NCBI GenBank assembly: GCA_016933175.1
Contig: JAFGBK010000007.1
Location: 1 to 37,710 of the forward strand
Length of the DNA: 37,710 nucleotides
From: Candidatus Krumholzibacteriota bacterium
GTDB lineage: Bacteria; Krumholzibacteriota; Krumholzibacteriia; JACNKJ01
Direction of reading: 5' to 3'
Shown: positions 17,083 to 26,225 of the stretch, piece after piece
How positions within the stretch are numbered: the stretch's first letter is position 1
Layout of the letters: each line of letters begins with the position of its first letter
The notes under the pieces: generated by a model
The model's input: only the letters and a program-made list of their open reading frames with translations
What the model was told of the DNA's origin: nothing
The model's database searches: none
Position numbers and translations under genes: made by a program

Positions 17083-18385
17083 TCTGGCCGCGGCCACCAA
17101 GGCCGTGGAGCGCTTCAATCCCGTCTACAAGGTGGGGCGGATCAGCCGCGTGGTGGGGCTGCTGGTGGAGGCCGAGGGGACCGAGGCCTCGATCGGCGAA
17201 CTCTGCAGCATCATGAGCGCGGGCGGCCGCAGGCCGGTGCCCGCCGAGGTGGTCGGCTTCCAGTCCGGGCGCCTGCTGCTCATGCCCTACCAGGTCATCG
17301 CCGGCATCCGGCCCGGCGACCTCGTGCGCCCCAGCGGCCGCCCCCTCATGGTGCGGGTCGGCGACGGCCTGGTCGGCCGCGTGCTCGACGGGCTCGGCGT
17401 CCCCATCGACGGCGGCGACGATCCCTGGCTGCCCGGGCGCCGCCGCGTGCAGAGCGCGGCGCCGGCGCCCCTGGCGCGGCGGCGCATCGAGGCGCCGCTG
17501 ATCACGGGCATCCGCGCCATCGACGCCCTGTTGTCCTGCGGCGAGGGGCAGCGCGTGGGCATCTTCTCCGGCTCCGGCGTCGGCAAGAGCGTGCTCCTGG
17601 GCATGCTCGCCCGCCACGCGGAGGCGGATCTCATCGTGCTGGCGCTCATCGGCGAGCGCGGCCGCGAGGTCCGCGAGTTCCTCGAGGAGGATCTGGGCCC
17701 GGCGGGTCTTTCCCGCAGCGTGGTCGTCGCGGTCACCAACGACGCCACGGCCCTGGAGAAGATCAAGGGGGCCGAGACGGCCTTCACCATCGCCGAGCAT
17801 TTCCGCGACCAGGGCCGCCGCGTGCTGCTGATGATGGATTCCGTCACGCGCTACGCCATGGCCCTGCGAGAGGTGGGCCTGGCCACCGGCGAGCCGCCCG
17901 CCAGCAAGGGCTACACGCCCAGCGTCTACGCCGCCCTGCCGCGCCTGCTCGAGCGGGCCGGCACGAGCCCGCGGGGCTCCATCACCGGGCTGTTCACGGT
18001 GCTGGTGGAGGGGGACGATCTCACCGATCCCGTGGCCGACACCGTGCGCTCCATTCTCGACGGGCACATCGTCCTCAGCCGCGATCTCGCCGTCGCCGGC
18101 CACTACCCGGCCATCGACGTGCTGGGCAGCGTCAGCCGGCTGCATTCCCAGGTGACGCCGCTCGAGTGGGTCGAGCGGGGCCGGCGCCTGCTGGCGGCCA
18201 TGGCCCTCTACCGCGAGAACGAGGACCTCATCCAGATCGGCGCCTACCAGCCCGGCAGCAGCGACGAGATCGACAGGGCCATCGCCCTGCGTCCGCGCTG
18301 GCAGAATTTCCTCAGGCAGGAGCGCGACGCGGCCAGCGCGCTGACGGAGACCCGCGCGGCCCTGCGCACGTTGGTGGGTGATTGA
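17072..18385 (+). CDS. fliI: Flagellum-specific export ATPase FliI
   Basis: Hexameric ATPase that releases export substrates from chaperones at the base of the flagellar secretion system. 437 residues, normal length. F1-beta-like core: Walker A GSGVGKSVLLGMLA, LIGERGREVREFLEEDL, Walker B region RVLLMMDSVTRYAMA, the FliI-typical GEPPASKGYTPSVYAALPRL, and the Asp/Thr-rich DDLTDPVADTVRSILDGHIV. The ATG lies within the end of fliH. Confidence 0.97.
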   Translation: MDFDLAAATKAVERFNPVYKVGRISRVVGLLVEAEGTEASIGELCSIMSAGGRRPVPAEVVGFQSGRLLLMPYQVIAGIRPGDLVRPSGRPLMVRVGDGLVGRVLDGLGVPIDGGDDPWLPGRRRVQSAAPAPLARRRIEAPLITGIRAIDALLSCGEGQRVGIFSGSGVGKSVLLGMLARHAEADLIVLALIGERGREVREFLEEDLGPAGLSRSVVVAVTNDATALEKIKGAETAFTIAEHFRDQGRRVLLMMDSVTRYAMALREVGLATGEPPASKGYTPSVYAALPRLLERAGTSPRGSITGLFTVLVEGDDLTDPVADTVRSILDGHIVLSRDLAVAGHYPAIDVLGSVSRLHSQVTPLEWVERGRRLLAAMALYRENEDLIQIGAYQPGSSDEIDRAIALRPRWQNFLRQERDAASALTETRAALRTLVGD

Positions 18386-18858
18386 TGGCCGGCTTCCGGT
18401 TCCGGCTCGAGAAAGTCCTGCGCCTGCGCCGCCGCGCGGAGCGGGAGGCCTCGCGCGAGCTGGGTCGCGCCGCGTCGGCGCGGGACGCCCAGAAGCGGCG
18501 CCTGGCGGCGATGGCCGAAGCCCGCGCCGAGCTGCTCGCGCACCGCGACGACCTGCAGCGGGGACACGTGCAGCCCGCGCTCCTGACCCAGAACCGCTAC
18601 CAGATCATCGTGCTGGAGCGGGCCGAGGTGCGGGGCCGCGCGCGCCTGGCCGAGCTGGAGCGGGAGGTGGCGGCGGCCCGCGATCGCCTGGTGGAGAAGA
18701 GCCGGGCGCGGAAGCTCCTGGAGAAACTGGAGGAACGCCGGCGCCGGGAATGGACGGCGGAGCAGGCGCGCCGCGAGCGGCGCGAGCTGGACTCCCGTCC
18801 CCTGCGCAACCGTGGCATGCCGATTGCGATGAAGGCTGCTGCGGAGAATGGACGGTGA
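18385..18858 (+). CDS. fliJ: Flagellar export protein FliJ
   Basis: FliJ is the coiled-coil central stalk of the export ATPase and couples FliI to FlhA. The 157-residue protein is an almost continuous charged helix. The start FRFRLEKVLRLRRRAEREAS is the FliJ family signature (f.yrLekvLelre..e). The ATG at 18385 overlaps the fliI TGA (TGATG); a TTG one codon earlier is possible but unnecessary. Directly after fliI, as expected. The C-terminal RNRGMPIAMKAAAENGR is outside the family core. Confidence 0.9.
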   Translation: MAGFRFRLEKVLRLRRRAEREASRELGRAASARDAQKRRLAAMAEARAELLAHRDDLQRGHVQPALLTQNRYQIIVLERAEVRGRARLAELEREVAAARDRLVEKSRARKLLEKLEERRRREWTAEQARRERRELDSRPLRNRGMPIAMKAAAENGR

Positions 18859-18862
18859 CACC

Positions 18863-19399
18863 ATGAGATCGGTCGTTCAGTTCAGCGTCTTGAGCTTTAT
18901 CGTCATCTTCCTCGTCACCTTCCTGCTGACGGGGGTGTTCGGCGGCGTCAAGCGGGCCTGGGACCAGAGCCGGCAGGACGAGGCGCCCGTCGAGCAGGTG
19001 GACGAGACGGCCCTCGCCCGGCAAAGCCTGCACGCGCAATCAGAAGAAATTTCCCGCCGCGAGGGGGAACTGGCCGACATCGAGGAGGCCCTCCAGCTGG
19101 AGAAGGCCGTCCTCGCTGAGGAGTTCAACAAGCTGGCGGCCGTGCGCGGCAGCATCGCCGAGGCCATTGCCGCCGTGGAGGCGGGCCAGGCCAAGACCCT
19201 GCGCAAGCTGGCCAAGATGTACGAGAACATGCCCTCCCGCGAGGCGGCCGTGATCCTGAGCGGCATGGATCTCGAGGTGGTCCTCGAGATCCTCAAGCTG
19301 ATGAAGGAGCGCCCGGCCGCCAAGATCATGGCGGCACTGGACCCGGCCCGCGCCGCCGCCCTCAGCAACATGATGAGCGCCAGCAAGGGGGATCGTTAG
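18863..19399 (+). CDS. MotE/YlxF-like membrane protein
   Basis: 178 residues with one N-terminal membrane segment (SVLSFIVIFLVTFLLTGVFG), a periplasmic coiled coil (EEISRREGELADIEEALQLE) and a C-terminal MgtE-N-like helical domain (KMYENMPSREAAVILSGMDL, PAAKIMAALDPARAAALSNM). This is the MotE family; Sinorhizobium MotE is a periplasmic chaperone for MotC, and the Bacillus homologue YlxF occupies the same slot between fliJ and fliK. The role here could be in motor or hook assembly. The ATG at 18863 is chosen because GGTGA lies four bases upstream and the membrane helix follows at once; an ATG at 18848 has GGAG only one base away. Confidence 0.82.
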   Translation: MRSVVQFSVLSFIVIFLVTFLLTGVFGGVKRAWDQSRQDEAPVEQVDETALARQSLHAQSEEISRREGELADIEEALQLEKAVLAEEFNKLAAVRGSIAEAIAAVEAGQAKTLRKLAKMYENMPSREAAVILSGMDLEVVLEILKLMKERPAAKIMAALDPARAAALSNMMSASKGDR

Positions 19400-21049
19400 A
19401 TGGATGTCCTGAGCGGCATCGCGTCCCTGGCGCCGGGTCCCGTCCCGGAGCGAGTGGAAAGGGTTCCCGCCCAGGACGGGGCGCCCTTCGCGGCCTGTCT
19501 GAGCGCCGCCCTGGGGCGCGGGAGCGCGGCGCCGGCGGATCCGGCCGGGGACGACGCCGGGCTCGCGGGCATCGCGACGGACGAGTCGGCCGCCGACATC
19601 GCCGAGAACGAGGGCGCCGGCCTAGCCGCCGACGTGCCGACCGAGGACAGCGAGGTCGGATCCGACGCCGAAACCGGCGCACCAGCGGCGTGCGCGGCGG
19701 TTGCGATCTCCGTCGCCACGGCGGTGGACGGCATGCTGACGGCGCCGCCGGCCGCGGATGGGGAAGCGGCGGACGCGGCGCCCGCTGACGTGCCTGCCGC
19801 GCCGGCGGCGATCGCCGCTGCCGGCGAGAAAGCGAACGCCGTCCAGGAGGAGCCGGCCGCTGCGGCGACCCCGACCGACGGCGAGGCGGCGATCGCACGA
19901 GCCGCCGTCACCGGCGCCGCGAGAGATCCGGTGGCCAAGAACGCGGCGGCGGCGTCCACGGGCGAGACGGCCGCCGCGCTGGAAGGCGGCGCCGCCGAGG
20001 ATGCCCTGCCGGCGGGCGGAACGACGCGCGGGGCCGCGGCCGAGCGGGTTGCGCCGCGCGCGCCCCTGGTCGGACCGCGGCTTGCCGATCGATTGGCGGC
20101 GGACCCGCCGCCGGGCAAGCCAGCCGCGGTGGTGGACACGGCCATGGCGCGGACGACCGCCGACGCGGGCGCCGGCGCGCAGGCGACCGCGCGGATTGCC
20201 GCGGTTGCCGCCGGCGAGGCGGGAGAAACGGCGGCGCGGGAGGCGGCGCCGGCGCTGCCGGCGCCGGCCCGCGAGGACACGGACGCTGGCACAAGGCCCC
20301 AGGCGCACGAGCCTGGCGCCGGGACCGATGCTGGCGAACATGGCGGGACAGCGCGGCGCGCCGCGCCGGCTGAAACGGCCGGCGGACGGAGCACCGCCGG
20401 CGAGGCCGGCGACAAAACCACGACGCGGCAGCCCCCGGCCTCCGCGCGAGGCGAGGCAGTAAGCGATGCCCGCGCGGGGACGGCGGCCGAGCCGGCGGGC
20501 ACGGACACGATCAGCGCGAGGCCGCCGGAGACGGTGGCCATGCCGGCCGGCGCCGCCGGCGGCGCGGCAGCGGTGAGAGCCGCCGAGACGGCGGCGCCCG
20601 CCGAGCCGCGGACGGTCGAGGTCGTGCGATCCCTGGCTCCCGAGCGCCTCCCCGAGCGGGCGCTGCTCATCGCGCGGGACCTGCGCGAGGACGGCGAAAC
20701 CGTCTGGCGCGCCACCCTGGATCTGGACCCGCCCGAGCTCGGCCGCCTGCGCGTGGAGATGCGCCTCGAGGATGGGCGCGTCTGGACGCGCTTCACCGTG
20801 GAGAACGCCGCGGCGCAGGAGCGCATCGCGACGCAGGCGGACCGCCTGCGCGACGCCTTGGCGTCCCAGGGCCTGGATGACGGCGGCGTCGAGGTGATGC
20901 TCGACCAGAGCGGCCTCGGCGACGCCCGGGAACGCGACACGAGCCCCGACCGGCCGCGTGGCGGCCAGACGGCGGATGAGGCGGAGCACGACGCGGCGGC
21001 GCCCCGGCGCGGAAGCGCAGCGGCGGGCCGCCTTGACACCTGGGCCTGA
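19400..21049 (+). CDS. fliK: Hook-length control protein FliK
   Basis: FliK is exported during hook growth, measures its length and switches export specificity via FlhB. The 549-residue protein has a very long Ala/Gly/Pro/Glu low-complexity N-terminal ruler region (about 1-400) and a compact C-terminal domain (about 405-510). LPERALLIARDLREDGETVW, RATLDLDPPELGRLRVEMRL and RLRDALASQGLDDGGVEVML match the FliK C-terminal (Flg_hook) domain with its LxPxxLGxlxV core. A substrate-switch role is inferred from family. Position between motE and flgD is standard. The Ala-rich part is poorly alignable, so only the C-terminus carries the identification. Confidence 0.9.
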   Translation: MDVLSGIASLAPGPVPERVERVPAQDGAPFAACLSAALGRGSAAPADPAGDDAGLAGIATDESAADIAENEGAGLAADVPTEDSEVGSDAETGAPAACAAVAISVATAVDGMLTAPPAADGEAADAAPADVPAAPAAIAAAGEKANAVQEEPAAAATPTDGEAAIARAAVTGAARDPVAKNAAAASTGETAAALEGGAAEDALPAGGTTRGAAAERVAPRAPLVGPRLADRLAADPPPGKPAAVVDTAMARTTADAGAGAQATARIAAVAAGEAGETAAREAAPALPAPAREDTDAGTRPQAHEPGAGTDAGEHGGTARRAAPAETAGGRSTAGEAGDKTTTRQPPASARGEAVSDARAGTAAEPAGTDTISARPPETVAMPAGAAGGAAAVRAAETAAPAEPRTVEVVRSLAPERLPERALLIARDLREDGETVWRATLDLDPPELGRLRVEMRLEDGRVWTRFTVENAAAQERIATQADRLRDALASQGLDDGGVEVMLDQSGLGDARERDTSPDRPRGGQTADEAEHDAAAPRRGSAAAGRLDTWA

Positions 21050-21062
21050 GAGGAGGAGCACC

Positions 21063-21758
21063 GTGGAGATCATGGACCTGACCAGCGTCAGCAGCGCCGG
21101 TGCGAGCGGACTGGCCGGCGGCCTGGACGAGGTCGGCCACGACGAGTTCCTGCAGCTGCTGGTGACCCAGATGCGGAACCAGGATCCCCTCGATCCCATC
21201 ACGAACGAGGATTTCCTGGCGCAGCTGGCGCAGTTCTCGAGCCTGGAGCAGCTCACGGACATCAATGCCGGCACCCAGACGGGCCTGCTGCTCCAGCAGA
21301 GCGTGACGAACTCGCTCGCGCCCAGCCTCATCGGCAAGGACGTGCTCATCGACGCCTCGACCGTGGAGATCGCGGGCGGGACGCCGGTGGGCATCCACTT
21401 CAAGCTGGACGGCGAGGGGATCGTCGAGGCCCAGATCACCGACGCGGAGGGGAACCTCATTCGCACGCTCGAGATCGCGGGCGAGGACGGGGCGCCCCTG
21501 GCCGCGGGCAGTCACGATTTCACCTGGGACGGGCTCGACGACGAGGGCGAGCCCGTGCCGGACGGCAGCTACACGATTGCAGTGAGCGCGAAGGACGGCA
21601 GCGGCAACGCCGTGCCCGTGACGAGCTGGCTGCGGGGGCGCGTCGAGGGCGTGCGCTTCGCGGGCGGCGGCGCCTGGGTGATCATCGGGCGCATGGAGTT
21701 CACGCTGGCCGACATCGTCGAGATTCGGGAGCCGCGGTCCGCCATCACGGCGGGCTGA
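21063..21758 (+). CDS. flgD: Hook capping/assembly protein FlgD
   Basis: FlgD is a scaffold at the tip of the growing hook, directing FlgE polymerisation. 231 residues. The N-terminal DEFLQLLVTQMRNQDPLDPI then TNEDFLAQLAQFSSLEQLTD is the family signature, followed by a Tudor-like/FnIII-like C-terminal half (HDFTWDGLDDEGEPVPDGSY). The GTG start at 21063 is preferred since GAGGAGGAG ends five bases upstream; an ATG three codons later is possible. It sits between fliK and flgE as in most fla clusters. Confidence 0.95.
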   Translation: MEIMDLTSVSSAGASGLAGGLDEVGHDEFLQLLVTQMRNQDPLDPITNEDFLAQLAQFSSLEQLTDINAGTQTGLLLQQSVTNSLAPSLIGKDVLIDASTVEIAGGTPVGIHFKLDGEGIVEAQITDAEGNLIRTLEIAGEDGAPLAAGSHDFTWDGLDDEGEPVPDGSYTIAVSAKDGSGNAVPVTSWLRGRVEGVRFAGGGAWVIIGRMEFTLADIVEIREPRSAITAG

Positions 21759-21794
21759 CAGGGCGGAAAGCGGATTCTCAGGGAGGTAGGGAAC

Positions 21795-23864
21795 ATGTTG
21801 CGCAGCCTCTTCGCCGGCGTGTCCGGTCTGATCAATCATCAGACGAAGCTGGACGTCATCGGCAACAACATCTCCAACGTCAACACCATCGGCTACAAGG
21901 CGGCCGACGTCAGCTTCAAGGAGCTGCTGAGTCAGACGGTTCGCGGCGCCAGCCGACCGTCCGCCGGCGTCGGCGGCACGAACGCCATCCAGGTGGGCCT
22001 GGGCATGAGCGTCGCGTCGGTCAACACGCGGCATACCCAGGGCAACCTGCAGTCGACGGGCAATGCCTATGACTTCGCCCTGCAGGGCGAGGGATTCTTC
22101 GTCATCGGCATGGGCGAGCAGGTCTTCTACAGCCGCGCCGGGGCCTTCGGCCTCGACGGGATCGGCCATCTCGTCCACCAGTCGAGCGGCGGCATTCTCA
22201 AGGGCTACCTGCCCGGCGAGGATGGCATCATCCGCGACAGCACGCCGCTGCAGGACATCATCATCGACAAGGCGCAGGTGGTCCCGGCCCAGGCCACCAG
22301 CTACATCGGCATCGCGGGCAATCTCAAGGCCGACTCGGAGGCCCTGCCCACGATCACCAACTCGGGCAAGTTCATAAAGCTGGCGGACGCCAGCGCCACC
22401 CTCGTCTCGCTCTCGCAGCAGGAGGAGGGCACCGACCTCGGCGTCCGCGCCGGCGACGTGGTCACCATCACCGGCAGCATCGGCGGCACCAACGTCTCGC
22501 CCTTCCCCAACAACCTGGTGGTCACCGACGGCACCACGCTGCAGGACGTGCTGGACTTCATCAACGCGTCGCTGACCAATGCCGAGCCCACCTATCCGGC
22601 GGGCGCCGTCACCATCACCAACGGCGTCATCACCGTGCAGGGGCATGGCTCCCAGGACATCACGGACCTGCGTCTGATGATCGGCGGCAATCCCAGCTTC
22701 AACGCGGCCTTCAGCTTCCCCTCGATCATCAACGCCGGCACCAGCGGAGACATGTCGCAGACCATCCTGACGGCGGCCGAGGAGACGGACCTGATGATCG
22801 ACCTGTTCAATCAGGACGGGGAGCCGCTGGACGGCCCGGCGAGCGAGTACAACATCGACGGCATGACCCTCGCCCTCCAGGCCTACGTCGGCGGCGAAAC
22901 CACGACGCCCACCTTCTTCACCGTGAATGGGACGACGACCCTCGGCGATCTGATGCTGGCCCTGGACAATGCCATCGACATCACGAACATCGGAACGGCG
23001 GGCGTCTCGCTCACCGAGGACGGCGAGATCCGCGTCGAGGGCAACGCCGGCCTCGAGCACGAGATCGACAGTCTCTCGATCTCCGACGCCTCGGCGACCA
23101 TCGCCCTGGGCAACACCTTCCAGTTCACGGAGATCCAGGCGGCCAAGGACAGCGACATCCACACCGTCAGCCTGGACGTCTTCGACAGCCTGGGCAGCCA
23201 GCACCACCTGACACTGACCTTCCGCAAGGAGGACACCTCCACCGAAGCCATCGAGTGGTACTGGGAGGCGGCGACGGAGGAGACCAGCACCCTGCTCTCC
23301 GGCGACCGGGGCCGGCTGACCTTCAGCCCCACCGGCGAGCTCGTGAGCTTCAGCTTCGAGGACGGCACCGGCGCCATCAGCATCGACCCGGGCAACGGGG
23401 CCGAGACGCTGATGATCGGCATCCAGACCGAGGTGGGATCGAGCACGCTGACCCAGACAGCGGGCGATTCCACGGCCAAGGTCATCGCCAGCGACGGCTA
23501 CACCGCCGGCAGCCTCGAGAGCACCTATGTCGACGAAACGGGCACCATCGTCGGCCAGTTCTCCAACGGTGTCAGCCGGGTGATGGCCCAGATCGCCGTG
23601 GCCAAGTTCTCCAACTCCGGCGGCCTGATCCGCAGCGGCAACAACCTCTTCGGCGAGAGCGCCAACTCGGGCCGCGCCCTGACGGGAACCATCCGCGGCA
23701 GCGCCGTGAACCGCATCACGCCCGGCGCCCTGGAGATGAGCAACGTCGACCTGGCCCAGCAGTTCACCCAGATGATCACCGCCCAGCGCGGTTTCCAGGC
23801 CAACGCCCGCACCATCACCACCGGCGACGAGATGCTGATGGAGCTGGTGAACCTCAAGCGATAG
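21795..23864 (+). CDS. flgE: Flagellar hook protein FlgE
   Basis: Subunit of the hook, the universal joint. 689 residues. N-terminal MLRSLFAGVSGLINHQTKLD then VIGNNISNVNTIGYKAADVS is the FlgE signature. The C-terminal MSNVDLAQQFTQMITAQRGF then QANARTITTGDEMLMELVNL is the conserved D0 helix. The central domain is enlarged by more than 250 residues relative to the E. coli hook protein (402 residues), with Thr/Gly-rich beta domains, including a flagellin-IN-like segment (TVNGTTTLGDLMLALDNAID). The ATG follows CAGGGAGGTAGGG, a strong ribosome site. Confidence 0.97.
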   Translation: MLRSLFAGVSGLINHQTKLDVIGNNISNVNTIGYKAADVSFKELLSQTVRGASRPSAGVGGTNAIQVGLGMSVASVNTRHTQGNLQSTGNAYDFALQGEGFFVIGMGEQVFYSRAGAFGLDGIGHLVHQSSGGILKGYLPGEDGIIRDSTPLQDIIIDKAQVVPAQATSYIGIAGNLKADSEALPTITNSGKFIKLADASATLVSLSQQEEGTDLGVRAGDVVTITGSIGGTNVSPFPNNLVVTDGTTLQDVLDFINASLTNAEPTYPAGAVTITNGVITVQGHGSQDITDLRLMIGGNPSFNAAFSFPSIINAGTSGDMSQTILTAAEETDLMIDLFNQDGEPLDGPASEYNIDGMTLALQAYVGGETTTPTFFTVNGTTTLGDLMLALDNAIDITNIGTAGVSLTEDGEIRVEGNAGLEHEIDSLSISDASATIALGNTFQFTEIQAAKDSDIHTVSLDVFDSLGSQHHLTLTFRKEDTSTEAIEWYWEAATEETSTLLSGDRGRLTFSPTGELVSFSFEDGTGAISIDPGNGAETLMIGIQTEVGSSTLTQTAGDSTAKVIASDGYTAGSLESTYVDETGTIVGQFSNGVSRVMAQIAVAKFSNSGGLIRSGNNLFGESANSGRALTGTIRGSAVNRITPGALEMSNVDLAQQFTQMITAQRGFQANARTITTGDEMLMELVNLKR

Positions 23865-23875
23865 GACGCTAGGCC

Positions 23876-24136
23876 ATGGTTCAGCTGACCAAGCTCAACG
23901 GCAACGTCATCGTGGTGAACGCCGACCTGGTCGAGTTCATCGAGGAGACGCCCGACTGCCTGCTCTCGATGACCACCGGCCGGCGGCTGATGGTCCGGGA
24001 GCGACTGCCGGAGGTGCTCGCGCAGCTCCGGGAGTACCGGCGCGGCGTCCGGGGCGCCTACGCGGTGCCGGCGGGCGGCGAGGATATCGGCAAGCCGGAC
24101 ATCGTGGATCCGGCCGACAGGCGGACCCGCGGCTAG
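23876..24136 (+). CDS. flbD: FlbD/SwrD family flagellar protein
   Basis: An 86-residue member of the small FlbD family found between flgE and motA in Firmicutes and spirochaetes. The core MVQLTKLNGNVIVVNADLVE then FIEETPDCLLSMTTGRRLMV is diagnostic. The Bacillus relative SwrD raises motor torque; that role here is inference. The C-terminal extension (GGEDIGKPDIVDPADRRTRG) exceeds the usual 70 or so residues. Confidence 0.9.
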   Translation: MVQLTKLNGNVIVVNADLVEFIEETPDCLLSMTTGRRLMVRERLPEVLAQLREYRRGVRGAYAVPAGGEDIGKPDIVDPADRRTRG

Positions 24137-24148
24137 GGGGCGGACGGA

Positions 24149-24925
24149 GTGGACCTCGCGACCATCATCGGCCTCGTCGGCGTCTGCGCGGTGCTGTTCG
24201 TCCAGCTGCTGCTGGGAGGCTCCCTGGGCATCTTCGTCAATCCGGGGGCCATGCTCGGCACGATCGGCGGCACCGTCATGGCGCTGTTCATCAACTTCTC
24301 CCTGAGCCAGGTCAAGAATGCCATCAACGTGGCGAAGCAGTCCTTCAACGACCCGAGCCGCGATCCCGCCGGAACGATCCGGTCCCTCGTTAAGTACGCC
24401 GAGAAGGCCCGCAAGGAGGGCATGCTCGCCCTGGAGGAAGCCACCGAGGGCGAGCCCGACCAGTTCCTGCGCAAGGGCCTGCGCCTGGCCGTCGACGGCA
24501 CGGACCCGACGGTGCTCACCCGCATCCTGGAGGTGGACATCGACCAGGTGGATGGGCGCCACAAGCAGGGCCAGGACTTCTTCCAGGCCATGGGCTCCTT
24601 CGCGCCGGCCTTCGGCATGATCGGTACGCTCATCGGCCTCGTGCAGATGCTCTCGGGCCTCGACGACCCGAGCACCATCGGCACGGGCATGGCCATCGCC
24701 CTGCTGACCACCTTCTACGGCGCGGTGGTGGCCAACTCCTTCGCCCTGCCCATGGCCGGCAAGCTGAAGATGCGCAGCGGCGAGGAGATCAGCGCCAAGT
24801 GGATGATGATCGAGGGCATCCAGGCCATCCAGGCCGGGGACTCGCCCCGCATCGTCGAGGAGAAGCTCAAGAGCTACCTGACGCCGGCGGCGCGGGAGGC
24901 ACTCGAGCGGGAGCGGGAGGCCTAG
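24149..24925 (+). CDS. motA: Flagellar motor stator protein MotA
   Basis: MotA forms the stator ion channel with MotB. 258 residues, the normal size. Four membrane segments are predicted, starting with DLATIIGLVGVCAVLFVQLL, and the TM3 motif SFAPAFGMIGTLIGLVQML, the cytoplasmic loop (RKGLRLAVDGTDPTVLTRIL) and TM4 IGTGMAIALLTTFYGAVVAN are conserved. GTG start with GGGGGCGGACGGA upstream. Ion specificity is not decidable by eye. Confidence 0.95.
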   Translation: MDLATIIGLVGVCAVLFVQLLLGGSLGIFVNPGAMLGTIGGTVMALFINFSLSQVKNAINVAKQSFNDPSRDPAGTIRSLVKYAEKARKEGMLALEEATEGEPDQFLRKGLRLAVDGTDPTVLTRILEVDIDQVDGRHKQGQDFFQAMGSFAPAFGMIGTLIGLVQMLSGLDDPSTIGTGMAIALLTTFYGAVVANSFALPMAGKLKMRSGEEISAKWMMIEGIQAIQAGDSPRIVEEKLKSYLTPAAREALEREREA

Positions 24926-24928
24926 GCC

Positions 24929-25657
24929 GTGGCGACCAGCAAGAAGCCCGAGGCGCCGCCGCCCGGAGCGCCTGCCTGGATGGCGACCTTCGGCGACCTG
25001 ATGAGCCTGCTGCTGACCTTCTTCATCCTCATCGTCAGCTTCTCCTCCATGCAGGAGAGCAAGTTCCAGGAGGCCGTGGGCAGCCTGCAGGGCGCCCTCG
25101 GCGTGCTGAAGGCCCTGCCCACCGTGCCCATCCACGAGGAGATCCTGCGGCGCGAGGGCCGGCAGGACCAGGCCCGCGAGATCAGCGAGCGCGTGCAGGA
25201 GCTGGAAGAGGCCTTCGCGTCCATCCCCGAGGCGGAGGTGGTGGAGGTGAGCCGCACGGAGCGGGGGCTTTCCATCCGCATCGAGGCCCAGGCCCTGTTC
25301 GACCTGGGCCGGGCGGAGCTGCGGCCGGAGGCCCTGCCGATCCTGGACAAGATCGCCGGCGCGCTGGCGGGCCTGCCGCACCCCGTGCGCATCGAGGGCC
25401 ACACCGACAACGTCCCCCTGACCAGCGGGCGCTTCCCCTCCAACTGGGAGCTCTCGGCGACCCGCGCGGCGGCCGTGCTCCGCCACATGGAGGGCCGGGG
25501 CGTCGATTCGCGGCGGCTCAGCGCCGTGGGCTACGGCGAGTGGCGGCCGGTGGTCGAAAACGATACAGACGAGCACCGGCAGCAGAACCGGCGCGTGGAG
25601 ATCTTCATGGAGCCCCCGCCCCGGGCGCAGCCCGCGCGGCTGGGAGAGCATCTCTAG
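24929..25657 (+). CDS. motB: Flagellar motor stator protein MotB
   Basis: MotB anchors the stator to peptidoglycan and carries the ion-accepting Asp. 242 residues: a short cytoplasmic tail, one membrane helix with WMATFGDLMSLLLTFFILIV (Asp23 the likely ion-binding residue), a linker, and an OmpA-like domain (IEGHTDNVPLTSGRFPSNWE; LSATRAAAVLRHMEGRGVDS). GTG start three bases after motA, which ends in TAG. Confidence 0.95.
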   Translation: MATSKKPEAPPPGAPAWMATFGDLMSLLLTFFILIVSFSSMQESKFQEAVGSLQGALGVLKALPTVPIHEEILRREGRQDQAREISERVQELEEAFASIPEAEVVEVSRTERGLSIRIEAQALFDLGRAELRPEALPILDKIAGALAGLPHPVRIEGHTDNVPLTSGRFPSNWELSATRAAAVLRHMEGRGVDSRRLSAVGYGEWRPVVENDTDEHRQQNRRVEIFMEPPPRAQPARLGEHL

Positions 25658-25669
25658 GAGGTGACCGCT

Positions 25670-26215
25670 GTGGCGGACGAAGAGATGGAAGAGATTGAGA
25701 CCACGGAGGATAGCGAGGAGAGCGGGCCAGGCCTCCTCTACCGCTTCCGCAAGATCTTCCTGCTGCTGGGGATCATTCTGGTGCAGGCGGCGGCGGCCTA
25801 TGCCGTGGCACGCTTCCTGATCCTGCCCCGACTGCCGGGGGAGGCGGCGGGCACGACGGCCGATTCCCTGGCGGCCGCGGCCGCGTCGCCGGCGCCCCCG
25901 GGCGCCCTGGAGCGCGGCACCATCGTGATGATGGACAACGTCGTGGTGAACCTGGTTGACGCCAGGGGCACCCACTACCTGAAGGTGGCCGTGGCCCTCG
26001 AGTTCAAGGAGAAGGAGCTGGAGCAGGAGATCAACGAGCGCATGCCGGAGCTGCGCGACCTGCTCATCAACCATCTGGCCAGCCGGCCCATGGAGGAGGT
26101 CATCAACCGGGACGCCCGCGAGGTCATCAAGCGGCAGCTCCTGGACCTCTTCAACAAGCGGCTGCATTCGGGTCAGCTCCTGAACGTCTACTTCAGCGAC
26201 TTCGTCGTGCAGTGA
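25670..26215 (+). CDS. fliL: Flagellar basal body-associated protein FliL
   Basis: FliL surrounds stators and raises torque. 181 residues: an acidic N-terminal tail (EEMEEIETTEDSEESGPG), one membrane helix (RKIFLLLGIILVQAAAAYAV), and a periplasmic SPFH-like FliL domain (MMDNVVVNLVDARGTHYLKV; VAVALEFKEKELEQEINERM; LLDLFNKRLHSGQLLNVYFS). The GTG at 25670 is preferred: a near-perfect site AGGAGGTGA sits at 25656-25664; an in-frame GTG at 25661 lies inside it. Confidence 0.93.
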   Translation: MADEEMEEIETTEDSEESGPGLLYRFRKIFLLLGIILVQAAAAYAVARFLILPRLPGEAAGTTADSLAAAAASPAPPGALERGTIVMMDNVVVNLVDARGTHYLKVAVALEFKEKELEQEINERMPELRDLLINHLASRPMEEVINRDAREVIKRQLLDLFNKRLHSGQLLNVYFSDFVVQ

Positions 26216-26225
26216 CGGGAGCAGC

